Source: UMGS1519 sp963621885
GTDB taxonomy: Bacteria > Actinomycetota > Coriobacteriia > Coriobacteriales > Eggerthellaceae
Length of the DNA stretch: 24,830 nt
Direction of reading: 5' to 3'
Assembly (NCBI GenBank): GCA_963621885.1
Contig: CAVFFT010000029.1
Location: forward strand, 1 to 24,830
Made by a program: the position numbers and the translations under genes. Positions within the stretch are counted from its first letter, which is position 1. Every line of letters starts with the position of its first letter. Under the pieces are notes generated by a model. The model was not told the origin of the DNA, searched no databases, and saw nothing but the letters and a program-made list of their open reading frames with translations. Shown piece after piece: positions 6,775 to 14,687 of the stretch.

Positions 6775-7338
6775 ATGAGGATTCTTGCGATTTCATGTAG
6801 CGAAAAACGGAATGGCAATACGGAAAAGCTGGTAGATTCTTTTGCGAAAGGTGCACTCGAGGCTGGACACGAGCTGCATGTTCTGCGGCTGAGCGAGCTT
6901 GATGTCCACGGATGCCGGGGCTGCAATGCTTGCGCAGAGACGGATAAGTGCGTGCAGAAGGATGGTATGCAGCAAATCTATCCGGAGTTCATTGCGTGTG
7001 ATGCGGTGGTGATGGCGGGGCCTTTGTTCTTCTGGGGTATGCCCGCTCAGATGAAGGCGGTCATCGACCGGCTGTACGCCTTGGGGCACGATAACGAGAA
7101 GGGCTATTATGCCTATCCGTGCAAGAAATGTGCACTTATTGCAAGTGCTGCAGATACGGAGCGTCATTTCTGGGTATTCGAGAGCTTCGTGAACTACTGG
7201 CACCGCTATATCAACTATATGCGTTGGGAAGACTTGGGCTGTCTGCTGGTGGGAAGCTGCGGCGGCACGAAGCAGCCCCGTCGCATCGAAAAGACCGATG
7301 GCCTTTCCCGTGCCTATGCTTTTGGGAAGGCAATGTAG
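6775..7338 (+). CDS. flavodoxin-fold NADPH-dependent FMN reductase, iron-sulfur flavoprotein-like
   Basis: A 187-residue flavodoxin-like protein. The N-terminal beta strand and phosphate loop read ILAISCSEKRNGNTEKL, and DAVVMAGPLFFWGMPAQMKAVIDR is the typical second FMN-contact region. Four cysteines at residues 47-59 (GCRGCNACAETDKC, pattern C-x2-C-x2-C-x5-C) match the compact [4Fe-4S]-binding motif of archaeal/anaerobe iron-sulfur flavoproteins, so an Isf-like electron carrier or reductase is likely. The partner and substrate are unknown. The gene follows the thioesterase by 8 bases and converges with the alpha/beta hydrolase, whose stop lies 11 bases away on the other strand. Confidence 0.82.
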   Translation: MRILAISCSEKRNGNTEKLVDSFAKGALEAGHELHVLRLSELDVHGCRGCNACAETDKCVQKDGMQQIYPEFIACDAVVMAGPLFFWGMPAQMKAVIDRLYALGHDNEKGYYAYPCKKCALIASAADTERHFWVFESFVNYWHRYINYMRWEDLGCLLVGSCGGTKQPRRIEKTDGLSRAYAFGKAM

Positions 7339-7349
7339 CTATTGCTCCA

Positions 7350-8297
7350 TCAATCCTCAAGAAGCTTAACCTTGGGGAACGCCGGACGCTCACGTACCCG
7401 GCCGAACGCAATTTCGTCCGCGAAGTCGTAGACGCGTTTTGAGACCTCGTCGGCCTTGATTGCCGCTCCGCCGTGGCCGGCACCTTCGAATAGCTCGAGC
7501 CGCGCGCGGCCTTCGCCGCAAAGATAGGTGATCTTGTTGTACATCGCGGTCGCCTGCGTGAAATGAATCAACGGGTCGGCGAGGCCGTGCAGGATATAGC
7601 TGGGCGGGAAATCCTTCGTCACGAAGTTAAGCGGGCTTGCCGACGCGGCGATGGCGGGGTTGTCCAGCGCGCGGCAGCCGAGCTCGATGTTCGAAATGAG
7701 GCTCATGCCAGGTTCGCCCGTGTCGATGCCCTCGGGCGATTCGGCAATTCGGAACTGCTCTTCGGCGCTCAGATAGCAGGTGAGCTCCATCTGGTAGAGG
7801 TCGGTGGGGGAATAGAACGAGACGAATCCCTGAATCTCGCTGCTTTGGTCGGCATTCCCCATGGCGAGGTCCTCGTAGACGGGCTGATTGTTGGTGGCAC
7901 AGCACATGCCGAGAATGTGTCCGCCGGCAGAGTTTCCCCAGGCCACAATCGTATCCGCGTTGTAGCCGTAATCGGCGGCATGCGCCCGCAAAAAGCGGAT
8001 GGCGGCTTTCACATCGAGCGCCGGCGCGGGCCAGTGCCATTTCGGGGCGAGCCGATAGCCCACCGACGCGAGGGCATAGCCTTGGGAAGGCGCGTACCAT
8101 ACGCCGGGCACCGTGTTGTTCTTCGGTGCCTGCTGAACCCAGCCGCCACCGTTCACATACACAAGCAAAGGGTAGTCGCCCGCATCGCCCGGCGTGTAGA
8201 TGTTCACCACCTGCAGCGGGTCCTGGTCGCAATACGGCACATCCTCCCACGCGTGGGCATATTGGCTCGGATCGATTCGCTTGAACATTGAAGCCAT
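7350..8297 (-). CDS. alpha/beta hydrolase, carboxylesterase of the HSL/BD-FAE type
   Basis: A 315-residue alpha/beta hydrolase, probably a cytoplasmic carboxylesterase. The oxyanion-hole motif is NGGGW at residues 49-53 in place of the usual HGGGW. The nucleophile elbow GNSAG puts the catalytic serine at residue 123, the acid is likely the Asp in HGLADPLIHF, and the histidine is in GAGHGG. YRLAPKWHWPAPALD is typical of the hormone-sensitive-lipase-like/acetyl-esterase group. The start at 8297 (MASMFKRIDP) follows AAAGAAAGG by 8 bases; the longer frame from 8360 adds 21 unconserved residues. The gene is single on this strand, divergent from the MocR regulator, which may control it. Confidence 0.87.
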   Translation of the reverse strand: MASMFKRIDPSQYAHAWEDVPYCDQDPLQVVNIYTPGDAGDYPLLVYVNGGGWVQQAPKNNTVPGVWYAPSQGYALASVGYRLAPKWHWPAPALDVKAAIRFLRAHAADYGYNADTIVAWGNSAGGHILGMCCATNNQPVYEDLAMGNADQSSEIQGFVSFYSPTDLYQMELTCYLSAEEQFRIAESPEGIDTGEPGMSLISNIELGCRALDNPAIAASASPLNFVTKDFPPSYILHGLADPLIHFTQATAMYNKITYLCGEGRARLELFEGAGHGGAAIKADEVSKRVYDFADEIAFGRVRERPAFPKVKLLED

Positions 8298-8599
8298 TTG
8301 GTTGCCTTTCTTTTGCGGGTGGGTCGCGCTCGGAATACGTCGGTTCGCCAGGAAAAGCATAGCAGGGGATGCGCTTTGTTAAAACATGGTTGAAGGGTGG
8401 CGTGGTCATGTCGAACAGTCTGATTCGTCGCTATATTGAAAGGCCAGAATGAGAATGATTGCCTGTTGAAACGAGGCAAGCGCCAAGGCAATAAGGGGAA
8501 AGCCGGACCTCAAAGCTCCGCCCTCTATCTTGGCGACCAAACAAGAACGGATGGCGCGGCTGCATTGAGCTCGAACAGCAAGCGACGAAGGGAGAGCGG
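8298..8599. other. divergent regulatory region between esterase and MocR genes
   Basis: A 302-base spacer between divergently transcribed genes. For the esterase, a candidate extended -10 (TGCTATGCT on the minus strand, 8356-8361 core) lies 15 bases from TTAACA (8377-8382). For the regulator, TATATT at 8432-8437 is a possible -10. An inverted pair CGCCAAG (8481-8487) and CTTGGCG (8529-8535) could be operator half-sites or a hairpin. All are weak signals. The MocR ribosome binding site is AAGGGAGA at 8588-8595. Confidence 0.35.
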
Positions 8600-10378
8600 A
8601 TGCCTTTCAATTACGACATGAACGCGCGCGGGAAGCTCTCGCTGCGCGAGTATTTGTATCGCTGCATCCGGGATGACATCATGGGCGGCGCGGTAGCTGC
8701 CGGCGAGCGTCTGCCTTCGAAGCGCGAGCTTGCCCGCCGTTTGGGCGTGAGTCTCATCACGGTGGAAAGCGCCTATGCTCAGTTGGTCGCGGAAGGCTAT
8801 GTGGTCGCTCGCCAGCGGAGTGGCTACTTCGCGGTTCTTCTTCCGCATCTGCTCGATAATGTTCCGGCTCGCTTGACGGAGAGTGGCGGAGTTTCTTCGC
8901 CTGCCTTCGCATATGCCGACGTGACTGTCCAAGTTGCCGTGGATTCCGTATCTGCGCCGCAGGTCGAAGGGATGGTTGCAAATTCCGCTTCCGGCTGCGA
9001 GGGGCAATCGCTCACGCCCGTGCCTGCTGCTACTTCAGCAGCGTCCACCTCTGCATCACCCAGCCAGCAAACTTCCACTCCCATCGCGGACTTCTCGCGT
9101 GCGACCACGCCCGACGATTCCCCGGCTGCCGCGCTTTGGAGCCGCGCGCTTCGCAACGCTCTCGTGCAAGAACCGCGCAACGCCCTGTTCGGCGCGCAGC
9201 CATCTGCGGGCACGATTCGTCTGCGCACGGCGATCGCCACCTACCTCGCCCAAACGCGCGGTATGGCGATAGACCCTGACCGTGTGGTGGTAGGCGCCGG
9301 CGCGCAGGTCCTGTATGTGCTGGTCGCGCAGCTTTTCGGGAATGAGTGCGCGGTGGCGGTGGAGGACCCCGGCTACCCGCAGCTCGCCGACGTGTACGCG
9401 CGCTGTGGCTTGCAGGTGCGCCATCTGCCGCTCGATGCGGAGGGCGTCAGCATGGCCGCGCTGCGCGAAAGCGATGCGCAGGTGGTGCATATCATGCCCT
9501 CGCACCAATTCCCGACGGGACGGGTCACAAGCATAGCCCGCCGCTACGAGCTCCTGAGCTGGGCCGCGCAGGCGCCGGGCCGCTACATCATCGAGGACGA
9601 CTACGACCGCGCCTTCCGTTTCGCGGGCATGCCCATTCCCTCTCTCCAGAGCATTGATGTGCCGAGCCGGGTGATTTACGTAAGCACCTTCTCGAAAAGC
9701 CTTTCCTCCGCGCTGCGCATGGCCTACATGGTGCTTCCGGATCCGCTCGCGGCGCCTTTCAAGGAGCGGCTGGGCTTCTACGCGAACACGGTAAGCGTGG
9801 TTGACCAGGTGACACTCGCGCGTCTGGTGGAATCGGGAGAATACGGGCGGCACCTGAACCGCTATCGCAAACGGCAGCGCGATGTGCGTGATGCCCTGTT
9901 GCATGCCTTGCGGGAAAGCGAATTGGCGCCAATCGCGCGAATCGAGGAAGCCGATTCGGGCCTTCATTTTGTCCTCGCACTTGATACGCCGCGACTTGAA
10001 GACGGGGCCGGATCGCGAGGCGAAGGTAAAGCCGGACAGCAAAGCGAAAAGAATACGGTGCCACAAAGTGAAAACTGCGCGGCGACACGAAGCGACAAGG
10101 CCACGACGCGAGATGAAGGTGAAATTCCCCTCCGCGCGGAGGATGAAATCGCGCGTCGAGACAAGGCCGAAATTGTTTCCCATAGCGAACAGGAGATTGC
10201 ACACCGTGCGCGCGAGGCGGGCGTGGTGCTCGCGCCGCTTTCGTCCTACGCGCACAATGCGGAAAACGCCTGCGCGCCTGATGGCCGCCGTCGATTCGTC
10301 ATGCAGTACGAGGGGCTCGACACAGAGCTCATTCCGCAGGTGGTGAAGGCGCTCGAATGGGCGGTGATGGGAAAGTGA
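8600..10378 (+). CDS. MocR/PdxR-family regulator (GntR helix-turn-helix plus aminotransferase domain)
   Basis: A 592-residue regulator. Residues about 13-75 form a GntR-type winged helix-turn-helix (GERLPSKRELARRLGVSLITVESAYAQL). Residues from about 165 form a fold-type I aminotransferase-like domain with EDPGYP, IIEDDYDRAFRF and STFSKSL, in which K366 would carry PLP. Such proteins bind DNA and sense PLP or an amino compound; targets are usually adjacent, here perhaps the divergent esterase or the downstream menB region. Two oddities are visible: a long Ser/Thr/Ala-rich linker (about 90-165), and an insertion of eight degenerate 8-residue repeats (471-534) before the conserved AREAGV. Together they make the protein about 100 residues longer than usual. 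Confidence 0.88.
   Translation: MPFNYDMNARGKLSLREYLYRCIRDDIMGGAVAAGERLPSKRELARRLGVSLITVESAYAQLVAEGYVVARQRSGYFAVLLPHLLDNVPARLTESGGVSSPAFAYADVTVQVAVDSVSAPQVEGMVANSASGCEGQSLTPVPAATSAASTSASPSQQTSTPIADFSRATTPDDSPAAALWSRALRNALVQEPRNALFGAQPSAGTIRLRTAIATYLAQTRGMAIDPDRVVVGAGAQVLYVLVAQLFGNECAVAVEDPGYPQLADVYARCGLQVRHLPLDAEGVSMAALRESDAQVVHIMPSHQFPTGRVTSIARRYELLSWAAQAPGRYIIEDDYDRAFRFAGMPIPSLQSIDVPSRVIYVSTFSKSLSSALRMAYMVLPDPLAAPFKERLGFYANTVSVVDQVTLARLVESGEYGRHLNRYRKRQRDVRDALLHALRESELAPIARIEEADSGLHFVLALDTPRLEDGAGSRGEGKAGQQSEKNTVPQSENCAATRSDKATTRDEGEIPLRAEDEIARRDKAEIVSHSEQEIAHRAREAGVVLAPLSSYAHNAENACAPDGRRRFVMQYEGLDTELIPQVVKALEWAVMGK
10010..10201 (+). repeat. eight degenerate 24-bp repeats inside the MocR gene
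   Basis: Residues 471-534 read as eight consecutive octets: GSRGEGKA, GQQSEKNT, VPQSENCA, ATRSDKAT, TRDEGEIP, LRAEDEIA, RRDKAEIV and SHSEQEIA. A loose consensus is x-x-x-S-E-x-E-I/A. The unit is a multiple of three and the frame stays open. The insertion lies in the small C-terminal subdomain between a beta strand (GLHFVLALD) and a helix, so it probably forms a charged surface loop or helix. Confidence 0.8.
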
Positions 10379-10506
10379 CGGTATCCTTGCCCGGTTTTCT
10401 CGGTAGCACGGGGAAGTCGAATGGGAGCGACACGCTCCGTGCGGTTCCCAAACGCGCTTCCCAAAGGGTGGTGCCGGGGCGCAGTTCGCGGGAAGAGTTC
10501 CCATTC

Positions 10507-10529
10507 GCTCATAGGCTCCCCATATGAGC
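10507..10529. promoter_or_regulatory. inverted repeat, operator-like
   Basis: GCTCATA (10507-10513) and TATGAGC (10523-10529) form a perfect 7-bp inverted repeat with a 9-base spacer, in the spacer between mocR and menB. Size and symmetry fit a dimeric repressor site. No T-run follows, so it is not a terminator. Confidence 0.35.
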
Positions 10530-10580
10530 ATCAAATTTTTGACGTACCATGGTTCGCGGAAATGAAAATGAGCGAGTCGC

Positions 10581-10788
10581 GGCCATCGCGGCTGAGCGAA
10601 CGGCGCAGCAACTGCGGCCGATCCGATAGCTTGGCCATCGCGGTTGGACGAACAACCGGCAACCGTGGGCAACCAGAATGGCTTGGCAATCGCGGTCAGG
10701 CGAACGACCCGACAATCGCGATCAGTCCGACGGCTCGGCGACCGCGGGCGGACCGACGGCTCGACAGGCATGCAGGCGAACAGCCGGG
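10581..10788 (+). repeat. degenerate 26-bp tandem array upstream of menB
   Basis: Eight head-to-tail units start at 10581, 10607, 10633, 10659, 10685, 10711, 10737 and 10763. The conserved left part is close to GGCAATCGCGGTC, followed by a weaker CGAACGGCTC. Units 4 and 8 need a one- or two-base indel to align. The period is not a multiple of three and no protein with translation signals crosses it, so it is non-coding. It ends 5 bases before a TATAAA box (10793-10798) and 34 bases before menB, so it fills the menB upstream region. It may be a regulatory multi-site array or neutral slippage DNA. Confidence 0.8.
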
Positions 10789-10792
10789 CAGA

Positions 10793-10798
10793 TATAAA
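10793..10798 (+). promoter_or_regulatory. possible -10 box of menB
   Basis: TATAAA lies 11 bases before the GGAAGGAG ribosome binding site of menB (10810-10817). No convincing -35 is present because the 26-bp array occupies that position. Confidence 0.3.
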
Positions 10799-10821
10799 AG
10801 CGCACACGCGGAAGGAGTGAC

Positions 10822-11661
10822 ATGTCGAATTACGAATGGGTGAACCAGGGCGACTACCAGGAGATTCTCTACGAAACCTATGACGGCATCGCGAAAATCA
10901 CCATTAACCGGCCGCAGGTGCGCAACGCCTTCACGCCGCTGACAAACCAGGAGATGTTCGATGCCTTCAGCCGCGCGCGCGACGATTCTTCCATCGGCGT
11001 CATCTTGTTGACGGGAATGAACCATGGCGGCCGCCACGAGGACGAGGCCTTCTGCTCCGGCGGCGACCAGAAGGTGCGCGGACGCGGCGGTTACGTGGGA
11101 AGCGACACCATTCCGCGTCTGAACGTGCTCGACCTGCAGCGCCTCATTCGCGTGGTGCCGAAGCCGGTTATCGCCATGGTGAACGGCTACGCTATCGGCG
11201 GCGGAAACATCCTCACGATGGTTTGCGACCTCACCATTGCGGCTGACACCGCGAAGTTCGGTCAGACCGGGCCGAAGGTGGGCAGCTTCGACGCGGGTTA
11301 TGGCGCGGGTCTGCTTGCCGAGATCGTCGGTCAGAAGAAGGCGCGCGAAATCTGGTACCTCTGCGAGCAGTACACGGCAGAAGAGGCGCTCCAGATGGGC
11401 CTCGTGAACAAGGTCGTGCCTTTCGACGAGCTCGAAGACACGTGTGTGGCCTGGGCAAAGCGCATCCTGATGATGTCGCCGACGGCCCTTCGTTTCATGA
11501 AGGCGAGTTTCAATGCGGCAACGGATGGCCTCGCGGGATTGCAGCAGCTCGGGGGCGATGCGACGATGCTCTTTTACACGACTGAAGAGGCGATGGAGGG
11601 TCGTGACGCTTTCAAAGAGAAGCGCGATCCCAATTTCGACAAGTGGCCGCGCTTGCCGTAA
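10822..11661 (+). CDS. menB: 1,4-dihydroxy-2-naphthoyl-CoA synthase
   Basis: A 279-residue crotonase-fold enzyme of menaquinone biosynthesis that cyclises o-succinylbenzoyl-CoA to 1,4-dihydroxy-2-naphthoyl-CoA. MenB signatures are strong: FCSGGDQKVRG with GGY following, the oxyanion-hole region VNGYAIGGGNILTMVCDL, QTGPKVGSFDAGYGA, and the C-terminal FYTTEEAMEGRDAF that distinguishes MenB from ordinary enoyl-CoA hydratases. Length is normal for the family. GGAAGGAG precedes the ATG by 4 bases. The next gene encodes the two preceding steps (MenE and MenC) as one protein, confirming the assignment. Upstream DNA is a 26-bp repeat array. Confidence 0.97.
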   Translation: MSNYEWVNQGDYQEILYETYDGIAKITINRPQVRNAFTPLTNQEMFDAFSRARDDSSIGVILLTGMNHGGRHEDEAFCSGGDQKVRGRGGYVGSDTIPRLNVLDLQRLIRVVPKPVIAMVNGYAIGGGNILTMVCDLTIAADTAKFGQTGPKVGSFDAGYGAGLLAEIVGQKKAREIWYLCEQYTAEEALQMGLVNKVVPFDELEDTCVAWAKRILMMSPTALRFMKASFNAATDGLAGLQQLGGDATMLFYTTEEAMEGRDAFKEKRDPNFDKWPRLP

Positions 11662-11706
11662 GCGTGTCGCGTGTGGCGTGAGCGCAGGTCAGCGCGCCTG
11701 CTGTGG

Positions 11707-11777
11707 TTGGAAGCTGGGCGTTGCGAGGTGCCGTCCGTAATTGGAAGCTGGGCGTTGCCTGGTACCGCGCTCGCTAA
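11707..11777 (+). repeat. 34-bp direct repeat between menB and menE-menC
   Basis: Two adjacent copies begin at 11707 and 11741 with an identical 18-base start (TTGGAAGCTGGGCGTTGC) and end in related GTAA/CTAA sequences. The 34-base period is not a multiple of three. The spacer from 11662 to 11885 otherwise shows no gene; it is open in the menB frame after the menB stop but has no start signals. Confidence 0.75.
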
Positions 11778-11885
11778 TGGGCGTAGCGCGGCAAGCGAAA
11801 CCGGGTGCCGACACCGCGTCAACCAAAAGAGCGCAAGGGGCGGAATGCGCGTGCTGAAGAAGGAACATGAGCCGGGGGCTTTGAA

Positions 11886-14687
11886 GTGATAAGAATATTT
11901 GACGAAATGGCGCGCAAAAACGGCGACGGGGTCTTCTTCCGCTTCGCCGATGTCGACACGCAAGAAGGCGGTCATCGCCGTAGCGAAAGCGTCATCACCT
12001 ATCGGCATGCGCGTCTGGCGGCCATCGCCCTCATGCACCAGATGGCGCGCGAGGGAATGCGCCGCGGCGATTACGTCGCGAGCGACATGGACAACTGCCC
12101 GGCCTTCGTCTACCTCATACTGGCCTGTTGGTATGGTGGCTTCCGCCTGATCACACTCAACCACCGCCTCGACGACGCGGGCAAGGATTCGCGTCTCGAA
12201 ACGGTCGAGGAATTCACCCACATCGCGCCTGTCATGTTCACCGAAGCGGACGTGCACGAGATGATCGCGCTCACTCGCGAGGTGGAAACGGGCCGCGAGC
12301 TCGTGCATAGCGCGCAGCGGGCGGCGGCGCTGGGCGACCCGCAGGAGCAGGGCGTCGTCATGTTCACCTCGGGCACAACCGGTCGCGCGAAGCCGGCTCG
12401 CATTTCGGGCGGGAATCTCGCGGGCTCGGCGCGGGCTTTTAACAGCATTCTTGCCGGGGGAAACAAGGTGTTGTGGCAGGTCTGCCTGCCGCTTTACCAC
12501 ATTGGCGGCCTGCAGATGGTCGTTCGCTCGCTCCTGAGTGGCACGCCTTTCATTCTCTATCGCAAGTTCGAAGCGCCCCGCGTGCTTGCCGACGCGCAGC
12601 GCTTCCACGCGACGCATATTTCGGTGGTCGATAAGACCCTGCGCGACCTGCTTGCCTGGGCGGCAAAGGGCGTGCATGGCGGGAACAGGACCCTTCAGTC
12701 ATACCAATGTATTCTTCTGGGTGGCGCGGCGCCGAATCCGAATACTCTCGCGGCGGCGCGCAAGGTGAAGGCGCCCGTTGTGGTGAGCTATGGCATGACG
12801 GAAACCTCGAGTCTCGTGTCGTTCTGTCCGCTGGAGGAATTCGACGGCCGCATGCTCTATCTGCTGCCGGGTTACGACGCCTGCGTCATCGATTCCGATG
12901 ACTATGGGCGCGGTGAACTGGGCGTTCGTGGTCCGGGCGTGTTCGAGGGCTATATCGGCCAACAGCGTCCCGTTACCGCTGACGGCTATTTCCTCACAGG
13001 CGACACGGGCGAGGTGAAGGGTCGCGCGCTCTGCATCGAGGAACGCACCGACGACATGTTCGTGTCGGGTGGCGAGAACATTTACCCCGAAGAGATCCGC
13101 CGCAAGCTGCTCGAGATTCCCGGCGTGACCGACGCCTACGTGTATGGCGCCAAGGACGAGACCTGGGGTCGGCGTCCCGTCGCCATGGTCGAAATGGCCG
13201 ATTCGCATGTGACCACGGGAAACGCCCGCGCTCTTTCCCGCAAGATTCTCGCGGAGGCGCAGGGGAAGCTCGCGCGCATCTACCAGCCCGACCGCCTTTT
13301 CGTGATGGACGCGTTCCCGCGCCACGGCATCGGCAAGATTGATCGCGCCGAATTGCAGCGCCAGGGCCAGAGTTCTCTCGACGTGAAGCGCATTGTGCTC
13401 TATCGCATCGCCCAGCCTTTCGTGCGCCCCGTGAAGACGGCGCGGACGACGCTTGAGGCGCGCGAATCGCTGATCGTGGAGGTTTTCGACGCCGAGGGCA
13501 ACAGCGGCATCGGCGAGGATGTCGCTTTCGCAAGCTCCTGGTATCTTCCCGAAACACTGTCCGATGACCTGGCATTTCTGCAGGAGTATGCCATTCCCCG
13601 CGTGCTGGGCGAGGTCTATCTACATCCGCGCGAGGTCTACGCATCGCTCTCGGAGCTGCCTGGCGCGTCCATTCACCGTATGGCGATGGCGGCGCTCGAA
13701 ACGGCGCTGTGGGACCTCTATGGCAAGCGGACGAAGAAGCCCCTGGCCGCGCTTATTGGCGCTGAGGAAACCTGGTGCGATTTCGACGGCACCGCGACAA
13801 AGCCGGGCATGGCGCCGGGCGGAGTCGTCATTGGACTCGTTCCCGTGGACGAGGCCGTGCGGATGGCGAAGACCGCTTTTGCGCAGGGTTATCGGCGCAT
13901 CAAGTTGAAGATCGCCCCAGGTGACGACCTTAAGCGGGCTCATGCGGTGCGCACGGCCGTTCCCGATGCGGCGATCATTCTGGATGCAAACCAGAGTTAC
14001 ACCGAAGCGGACATGGCGGTGCTGCGCCGCCTCGATTCGCTTGGGTGCGCGGGTATCGAGGAGCCGCTCGATCCGAACTACAAGGCGAAGTCGCGCATCA
14101 GCATCTTCAATCGTTTGGGAAGCCTGCAGTACCAGATGAAGACGACCATCTTCCTCGACGAGTCCATCGTGAGCGATGACGATATGCGCTCGGCGCTGAC
14201 CGCGCGCAACATTCGGGGCTACGTCCTCAAGATCGGGAAGTTCGGCGGCATCGTGCCGACGATCCAGTTCATGAAGGCAGCGCGGGCACGCGGTGGCGAA
14301 GTCTGGATGGGCGGGATGTATGACACGGGCATCTCGAAGCGTCTTCACGCGACCTTTGGGCTGCTGCCGGGCATTTGCCTGCCGGGTGATATCAGCGACA
14401 CGAGCCGCTATTTCGCGACGGACATAACGACGCCGCCCTTCAAGCTGAAGAGCGGTTTCGTACAGTTGAACTCGCAAGAGGCGCCGTATGGCCTGGGCTG
14501 TTCGCTCGATCGCGACGAGCTCGCGCGCGTGATGCAGCAGGTATGGGAATATCCCGCTGCTGCGGCTGACGCCGCCGCGGCTGATGCTGCTGCGAGCGCT
14601 GCGGCTGCTGAATCGGATGCCGCGCCCGCCGCGGCCGCAGAGCCCGCGAGTGGCGCCGCCACCAACGAGGCCGCCGCGGAATCCTAA
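11886..14687 (+). CDS. MenE-MenC fusion: o-succinylbenzoate-CoA ligase plus o-succinylbenzoate synthase
   Basis: A 933-residue bifunctional menaquinone protein. Residues 1-495 are an acyl-adenylate ligase (MenE): P-loop SGTTGRAK (162-169), YGMTETSS (302-309), YFLTGDTG, GGENIYPEE and the C-terminal catalytic K484 in GIGKID. Residues about 500-890 are an enolase-superfamily OSB synthase (MenC): KxK at 673/675, metal ligands D700, E725 and D758, and K782 in VLKIGKFGG. Residues 891-933 are an Ala-rich tail with no domain. MenC makes OSB, MenE makes OSB-CoA, and MenB next door uses it. The start is uncertain: GTG at 11886 has only a poor G-rich site upstream, and ATG at 11907 (residue 8) is the alternative. 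The stop overlaps the convergent degV stop. Confidence 0.93.
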   Translation: MIRIFDEMARKNGDGVFFRFADVDTQEGGHRRSESVITYRHARLAAIALMHQMAREGMRRGDYVASDMDNCPAFVYLILACWYGGFRLITLNHRLDDAGKDSRLETVEEFTHIAPVMFTEADVHEMIALTREVETGRELVHSAQRAAALGDPQEQGVVMFTSGTTGRAKPARISGGNLAGSARAFNSILAGGNKVLWQVCLPLYHIGGLQMVVRSLLSGTPFILYRKFEAPRVLADAQRFHATHISVVDKTLRDLLAWAAKGVHGGNRTLQSYQCILLGGAAPNPNTLAAARKVKAPVVVSYGMTETSSLVSFCPLEEFDGRMLYLLPGYDACVIDSDDYGRGELGVRGPGVFEGYIGQQRPVTADGYFLTGDTGEVKGRALCIEERTDDMFVSGGENIYPEEIRRKLLEIPGVTDAYVYGAKDETWGRRPVAMVEMADSHVTTGNARALSRKILAEAQGKLARIYQPDRLFVMDAFPRHGIGKIDRAELQRQGQSSLDVKRIVLYRIAQPFVRPVKTARTTLEARESLIVEVFDAEGNSGIGEDVAFASSWYLPETLSDDLAFLQEYAIPRVLGEVYLHPREVYASLSELPGASIHRMAMAALETALWDLYGKRTKKPLAALIGAEETWCDFDGTATKPGMAPGGVVIGLVPVDEAVRMAKTAFAQGYRRIKLKIAPGDDLKRAHAVRTAVPDAAIILDANQSYTEADMAVLRRLDSLGCAGIEEPLDPNYKAKSRISIFNRLGSLQYQMKTTIFLDESIVSDDDMRSALTARNIRGYVLKIGKFGGIVPTIQFMKAARARGGEVWMGGMYDTGISKRLHATFGLLPGICLPGDISDTSRYFATDITTPPFKLKSGFVQLNSQEAPYGLGCSLDRDELARVMQQVWEYPAAAADAAAADAAASAAAAESDAAPAAAAEPASGAATNEAAAES

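Noticed and set aside
9056..10807. 583-codon minus-strand open frame opposite the MocR gene
   Set aside because: It is a shadow frame of GC-rich coding sequence; the plus strand encodes clear MocR motifs.
10421..10843. 140-codon open frame through the 26-bp array
   Set aside because: The 26-bp period shifts the frame in each unit, no ribosome site precedes it, and it overlaps the menB start.
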